Assembly: GCA_041844735.1 (NCBI GenBank)
Contig: JBGZBP010000007.1
Span: 1-9,449, forward strand
From: CAJPNN01 sp041844735
GTDB taxonomy: Bacteria > Bacillota > Clostridia > Peptostreptococcales > Anaerovoracaceae
Length of the DNA stretch: 9,449 nucleotides
Direction: 5' to 3'
Under the pieces are notes generated by a model. The model was given only the letters and a program-made list of their open reading frames with translations. It was not told where the DNA came from and searched no databases. The translations under genes were made by a program, and so were the position numbers. This document shows positions 6,391 through 9,449 of the stretch, in pieces. Position 1 is the stretch's first letter. Each line of letters starts with the position of its first letter.

Positions 6391-7137
6391 ATGAAAAAAG
6401 TGTATCGAATGGCTCTCGTAGGAAGCAGTCTGGGGCACAGCATTTCTCCGTGGATTCATTATGATATCATGGATGCCCGAGGTATAGAGGGCACTTATGA
6501 AATGATTGAAATAAATCAGGTGAATTTTCAGGAGAAATTTTTCGGATTAATACAGGGAAAATATGACGGTCTTAATATCACGCTTCCCTACAAACAGGAT
6601 GTAATCATGTTTATGGATAATCTCTCGGACGAAGCGAAAAAAATCGGTGCCGTAAATACTATACGAATCCGAAACGGTGTTACAACAGGATACAATACGG
6701 ATTATTACGGTTTTCTCGAAATGATGAGAGAACATGCAATAGATATCAAAAATAAAACTTTCACCATCCTCGGCACGGGTGGAGCAGCCTTAGCTGTTAT
6801 ACATGCCCTAAAAGACAACGGTGCCGCCGATATTCAAGTAGTGAGCCGCAGCAAAGCCTCTTTCATGGACATTAAAACGATAAATTACGCTAAATTTCAG
6901 GAAGACAACCCCTTTTCGGACTGTATTGTAAATTGTACTCCGGTCGGGATGTTTCCCAGAACATCTTCGAGCCCTCTGTCCGCCGACAATATAAATTGTG
7001 ATGCTCTGGTGGACCTGATTTATAATCCTGAAACAACTGCTCTCATGGAGAATGCAATGTCCTCAGGAATAAAAGCGGTTAACGGACTTATAATGTTAAA
7101 AAAGCAAGCAGAAAAAGCATGGGAGCTTTGGGTCTGA
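6391..7137 (+). CDS. aroE: Shikimate 5-dehydrogenase
   Basis: This 248-residue cytoplasmic enzyme reduces 3-dehydroshikimate to shikimate, the fourth pathway step. The substrate-binding N-terminal domain shows SISP (17-20), the NITLPYK segment with catalytic K68, GAVNT (86-90) and YNTDYYG with catalytic D104. The Rossmann domain has GTGGAA (128-133) and SRS (152-154) where NADP-binding homologues often carry NRT, so cofactor preference is uncertain. The C-terminal NGLIMLKKQAEKAWELW is typical of the family. It is somewhat shorter than the usual 270-290 residues but looks complete. AGGAGA inside the end of aroB (6375-6380) serves as its ribosome binding site. An internal ATG at 6409 is less well spaced. 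No aroD, aroK or aroA is visible in the window. Confidence 0.95.
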   Translation: MKKVYRMALVGSSLGHSISPWIHYDIMDARGIEGTYEMIEINQVNFQEKFFGLIQGKYDGLNITLPYKQDVIMFMDNLSDEAKKIGAVNTIRIRNGVTTGYNTDYYGFLEMMREHAIDIKNKTFTILGTGGAALAVIHALKDNGAADIQVVSRSKASFMDIKTINYAKFQEDNPFSDCIVNCTPVGMFPRTSSSPLSADNINCDALVDLIYNPETTALMENAMSSGIKAVNGLIMLKKQAEKAWELWV

Positions 7138-7154
7138 CTCACAGCTCCTTTTTT
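7121..7154. terminator. Terminator of aroB-aroE, overlapping the end of aroE
   Basis: GGAGCT (7122-7127) and AGCTCC (7143-7148) pair around a 15-base loop and are followed by six T residues, so the left arm lies in the last aroE codons. Read on the - strand the same hairpin is followed by ATGCTTTTT, so it may also serve comEC. Confidence 0.75.
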
Positions 7155-7157
7155 GAT

Positions 7158-7187
7158 GTGTATTGGGATTAGCCACCAACACTTTTT
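7158..7187 (+). terminator. Possible second terminator between aroE and comEC
   Basis: GTG (7158-7160) plus TTGG (7163-7166) can pair with CCAACAC (7176-7182) with a two-base bulge, followed by TTTTTG. It is weaker than the preceding hairpin and ends four bases before the comEC stop codon. It may back up termination at this convergent junction. Confidence 0.4.
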
Positions 7188-7190
7188 GTC

Positions 7191-9449
7191 CTATAAGCCT
7201 GTATTTCTCTCCATATTCTGTGCATTTTCTCTCATACTGATTAAAAACAGTCGCCTTTCCTCCAGCCCCCATAAAAGCACAGCCCCATCCTCATCGTTTC
7301 TCCTAACTTCTCCACCTTGCATGTGAAGTTTTTCCATAACCTCGGGAGACGGATGCCCGTACATGTTTTTCCCGCATTGAATCACTGATATTTTGGGGTT
7401 TATCCTGCTGATAAACTCCCGACAACTCGAATATCTGCTCCCGTGATGTGCTATTTTTAAAATATCACAAGCCCCGATTTTTGTCTTTGCCAGTATTTCT
7501 CTTTCCTGTTCCTCTCCTATATCTCCTGTGAGCAGCATGCTGTAGCCACAATATTTAAGTAGACCCGTAAGGGAAATATCATTTTGCTTAATCACTTTTC
7601 TTCCGGCTGAATTGCCGGCCTCATAAATTTTATTTCGTGCACTGTTTTTAAGGCTTCCGCAACCGAACGGATAAATAATTTCAATACTTACATCCTCATC
7701 TATTCTTAAAAAATCACCTGCTCTCAGAAACAACATATCACACTCTCTCATTCCCGTCTCCTCTGCGATTTTTTTCTTATCATGCTCATTCCATTCATAA
7801 AATGCTATTTTTTCTATATCAAATATTCTTGCCAGATCTCTTATACCTCCATAGTGATCCTCGTCCATATGACTTACCATAGCAAGATCTATTTTTTTAA
7901 CACCGTTTTTCAGCAGCACCGGTTTCAAAACGTCTTTCCCTATATTTTTTCCTTTCTTTCCGCCGCCGTCATTTAATATCACCTTCCCTGACGGAGTTTT
8001 AATAAGAACCGAATCTCCCTGTCCGACATCAATAAACATAATATCCGCTTTCCCTTTCAAATCAGGATATAACACATTGCTGAGCATAACAATCGAAATA
8101 ATCATCCCTACAGCCGTAAGTCCCCTTTTCCATTCTCGCTTCACGACCCATATTCTAACGCTCTCGGATGTAATTATCACTATGGCAGCATAATATATGA
8201 TGATGCAGCTGCGGTTTGGAGAACACATATCAATCTTCGCCCATCCGCACTTTGAAAGAATGTCCGAAATTCCCACCATCAATTCCGCCACCATCACATC
8301 CGCCTTTAATATAAATAAAAAAATACATTCCGATATCCCGCTTGCTATGACAAGTCCCATAGACATCGGTAACAGCAGTTCAACTATTGCTATCACCAAA
8401 GGATTCAAAATTATTGACGAAAGCGAAATGTAGTTGAAATTGTAAACAATATACGGAACCAACCCCATTTGAAGAGCCATTGTCAACATAAAATATTCTA
8501 TCAGTCTTCTGCCTTTCATCGGTAGTCTGTCCTTTTTTCTAAAAAATAAATAATTTAAAAACGGATAAATGACAGCTATACTGAATATCCCCAGAAAAGA
8601 CAGCTGAAATCCTACATTGAAAATCGAAAACGGGTTGTAGAAAATCATTAGTAGAAACATGAAACTTGCAGCCGACAACATATCATAAGGTTTTTTCAAA
8701 ATAATCGACACAAGATGTAACAATATCATCCCTCCTGCCCTCACCACCGGAGCCGAAAAAGAGCAAAATGCCATATATCCCACTAAACTCGGTACCGCAA
8801 CAAGCCAAAACAGTCTTCTTCTCCTACCTGTCACGGCAAAAATGAACATATATAGTATTCCCACATGAAGTCCCGACACGCTCAAAACATGTGCTATACC
8901 GTTATTCCTGAAATTTTCATAAATATCCTCTGCAATATATTCCTTGTCACCCGTTATCAGGCTGACTATCACTCCTCCTACCTCGGATCCGCTGTTCTCC
9001 ATAATTTTTCCAACAACGAAGTTACGTACCTTTTCTATCCTGTCCAAAACGCCCAAAGCCTTATCATATATGTTGACAGTGCTTGCGTCTGCATATCCCG
9101 TCCCCCATATACCCTTTGACTTTAAGTGCAAAGCATAATCCATATCTCCGGGATTTCTCGGAAAAGACTCTCTTGATGCCATCAGTTTAACCCGCATCAT
9201 TTTTCCTTCCAAATCTTTATGTTCCAAGTCATTTTTACATACTAACTTTCCCTTTATCTTTATTAAATAGTCACCCCTATCACAACTTAAAACAACACTG
9301 TCTCCTCCATATTTTTCCCGCTTTATACTCTTTATGCTGCCACATAAAACAATTTGTTTTCCTGTCTTCAACTTACATTTTTCATAGCAGTTTTCCGCAA
9401 TCTCCATCCGCACAGTTCCAGACAGCAGGGACAGTAATATAATTAAAAA
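7191..9449 (-). CDS. comEC: DNA uptake channel protein ComEC/Rec2 (5' end outside window)
   Basis: This polytopic membrane protein forms the channel that brings single-stranded DNA into the cell during natural transformation. Residues below are counted from the GTG at 9413. An N-terminal DUF4131-type domain (about 1-125, ending in the SFPRNPGDMDYALHL segment) precedes the membrane competence domain (about 145-450) with SVSGLHVG (178-185). A metallo-beta-lactamase-like domain (about 455-720) follows, with DVGQGDS (462-468), HMDEDH (515-520), TGD (629-631) and HHGS (656-659). The metal-binding residues look intact, which fits the proposed nuclease role. The frame stays open upstream of 9413 to the window edge and adds twelve hydrophobic-rich codons (FLIILLSLLSGT), the end of a membrane helix. 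So GTG 9413 is not the true start and the gene is partial here. It converges on aroE. No holA follows it, unlike in many Firmicutes. Confidence 0.95.
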   Translation of the reverse strand, partial: FLIILLSLLSGTVRMEIAENCYEKCKLKTGKQIVLCGSIKSIKREKYGGDSVVLSCDRGDYLIKIKGKLVCKNDLEHKDLEGKMMRVKLMASRESFPRNPGDMDYALHLKSKGIWGTGYADASTVNIYDKALGVLDRIEKVRNFVVGKIMENSGSEVGGVIVSLITGDKEYIAEDIYENFRNNGIAHVLSVSGLHVGILYMFIFAVTGRRRRLFWLVAVPSLVGYMAFCSFSAPVVRAGGMILLHLVSIILKKPYDMLSAASFMFLLMIFYNPFSIFNVGFQLSFLGIFSIAVIYPFLNYLFFRKKDRLPMKGRRLIEYFMLTMALQMGLVPYIVYNFNYISLSSIILNPLVIAIVELLLPMSMGLVIASGISECIFLFILKADVMVAELMVGISDILSKCGWAKIDMCSPNRSCIIIYYAAIVIITSESVRIWVVKREWKRGLTAVGMIISIVMLSNVLYPDLKGKADIMFIDVGQGDSVLIKTPSGKVILNDGGGKKGKNIGKDVLKPVLLKNGVKKIDLAMVSHMDEDHYGGIRDLARIFDIEKIAFYEWNEHDKKKIAEETGMRECDMLFLRAGDFLRIDEDVSIEIIYPFGCGSLKNSARNKIYEAGNSAGRKVIKQNDISLTGLLKYCGYSMLLTGDIGEEQEREILAKTKIGACDILKIAHHGSRYSSCREFISRINPKISVIQCGKNMYGHPSPEVMEKLHMQGGEVRRNDEDGAVLLWGLEERRLFLISMRENAQNMERNTGL

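Overview
The window is a chromosomal segment from a low-GC Gram-positive bacterium (Firmicutes). The evidence is AT-rich intergenic DNA, strong GGAGG-type ribosome binding sites, promoters close to TTGACA/TATAAT, an LPXTG cell-wall-anchored surface protein, tRNA genes with encoded CCA ends, and housekeeping genes of clostridial or bacillar type. An anaerobic clostridial relative is my best guess, but I cannot name a genus from the sequence alone.

Layout. Bases 1-413 (+) hold three tRNA genes: Gln(CTG) and Cys(GCA), separated by a small hairpin, then Glu(CTC) with its own promoter and terminator. Bases 414-706 are AT-rich and gene-free, and contain one strong hairpin that could terminate transcription from both sides. 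Bases 707-2821 (-) encode a 704-residue collagen-adhesin-like LPXTG protein whose domain order closely follows staphylococcal Cna. Directly upstream on the same strand, 2999-3616 encodes a small serine recombinase of the resolvase/invertase class. A good promoter for the adhesin lies between the two. Bases 3736-5127 (-) encode asparaginyl-tRNA synthetase (asnS), with a terminator after it. A 198-bp divergent intergenic region (5128-5325) carries back-to-back promoters for asnS and for the + strand pair aroB-aroE (5326-7137). These encode two shikimate-pathway enzymes with abutting stop and start codons. One or two terminators separate aroE from the convergent comEC (DNA uptake channel), which runs from 7191 off the right edge of the window. 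Its 5' end is not included.

How the genes fit together. Most of the window is ordinary housekeeping: decoding (tRNAs, AsnRS), aromatic amino acid synthesis (AroB, AroE) and transformation (ComEC). The accessory-looking part is the recombinase plus adhesin pair inserted between asnS and the tRNA cluster. A recombinase next to a surface adhesin raises the possibility of DNA rearrangement affecting its expression. I found no convincing invertible segment, only short repeats, so this remains a hypothesis. I see no CRISPR array, insertion sequence, prophage or clear novel system.
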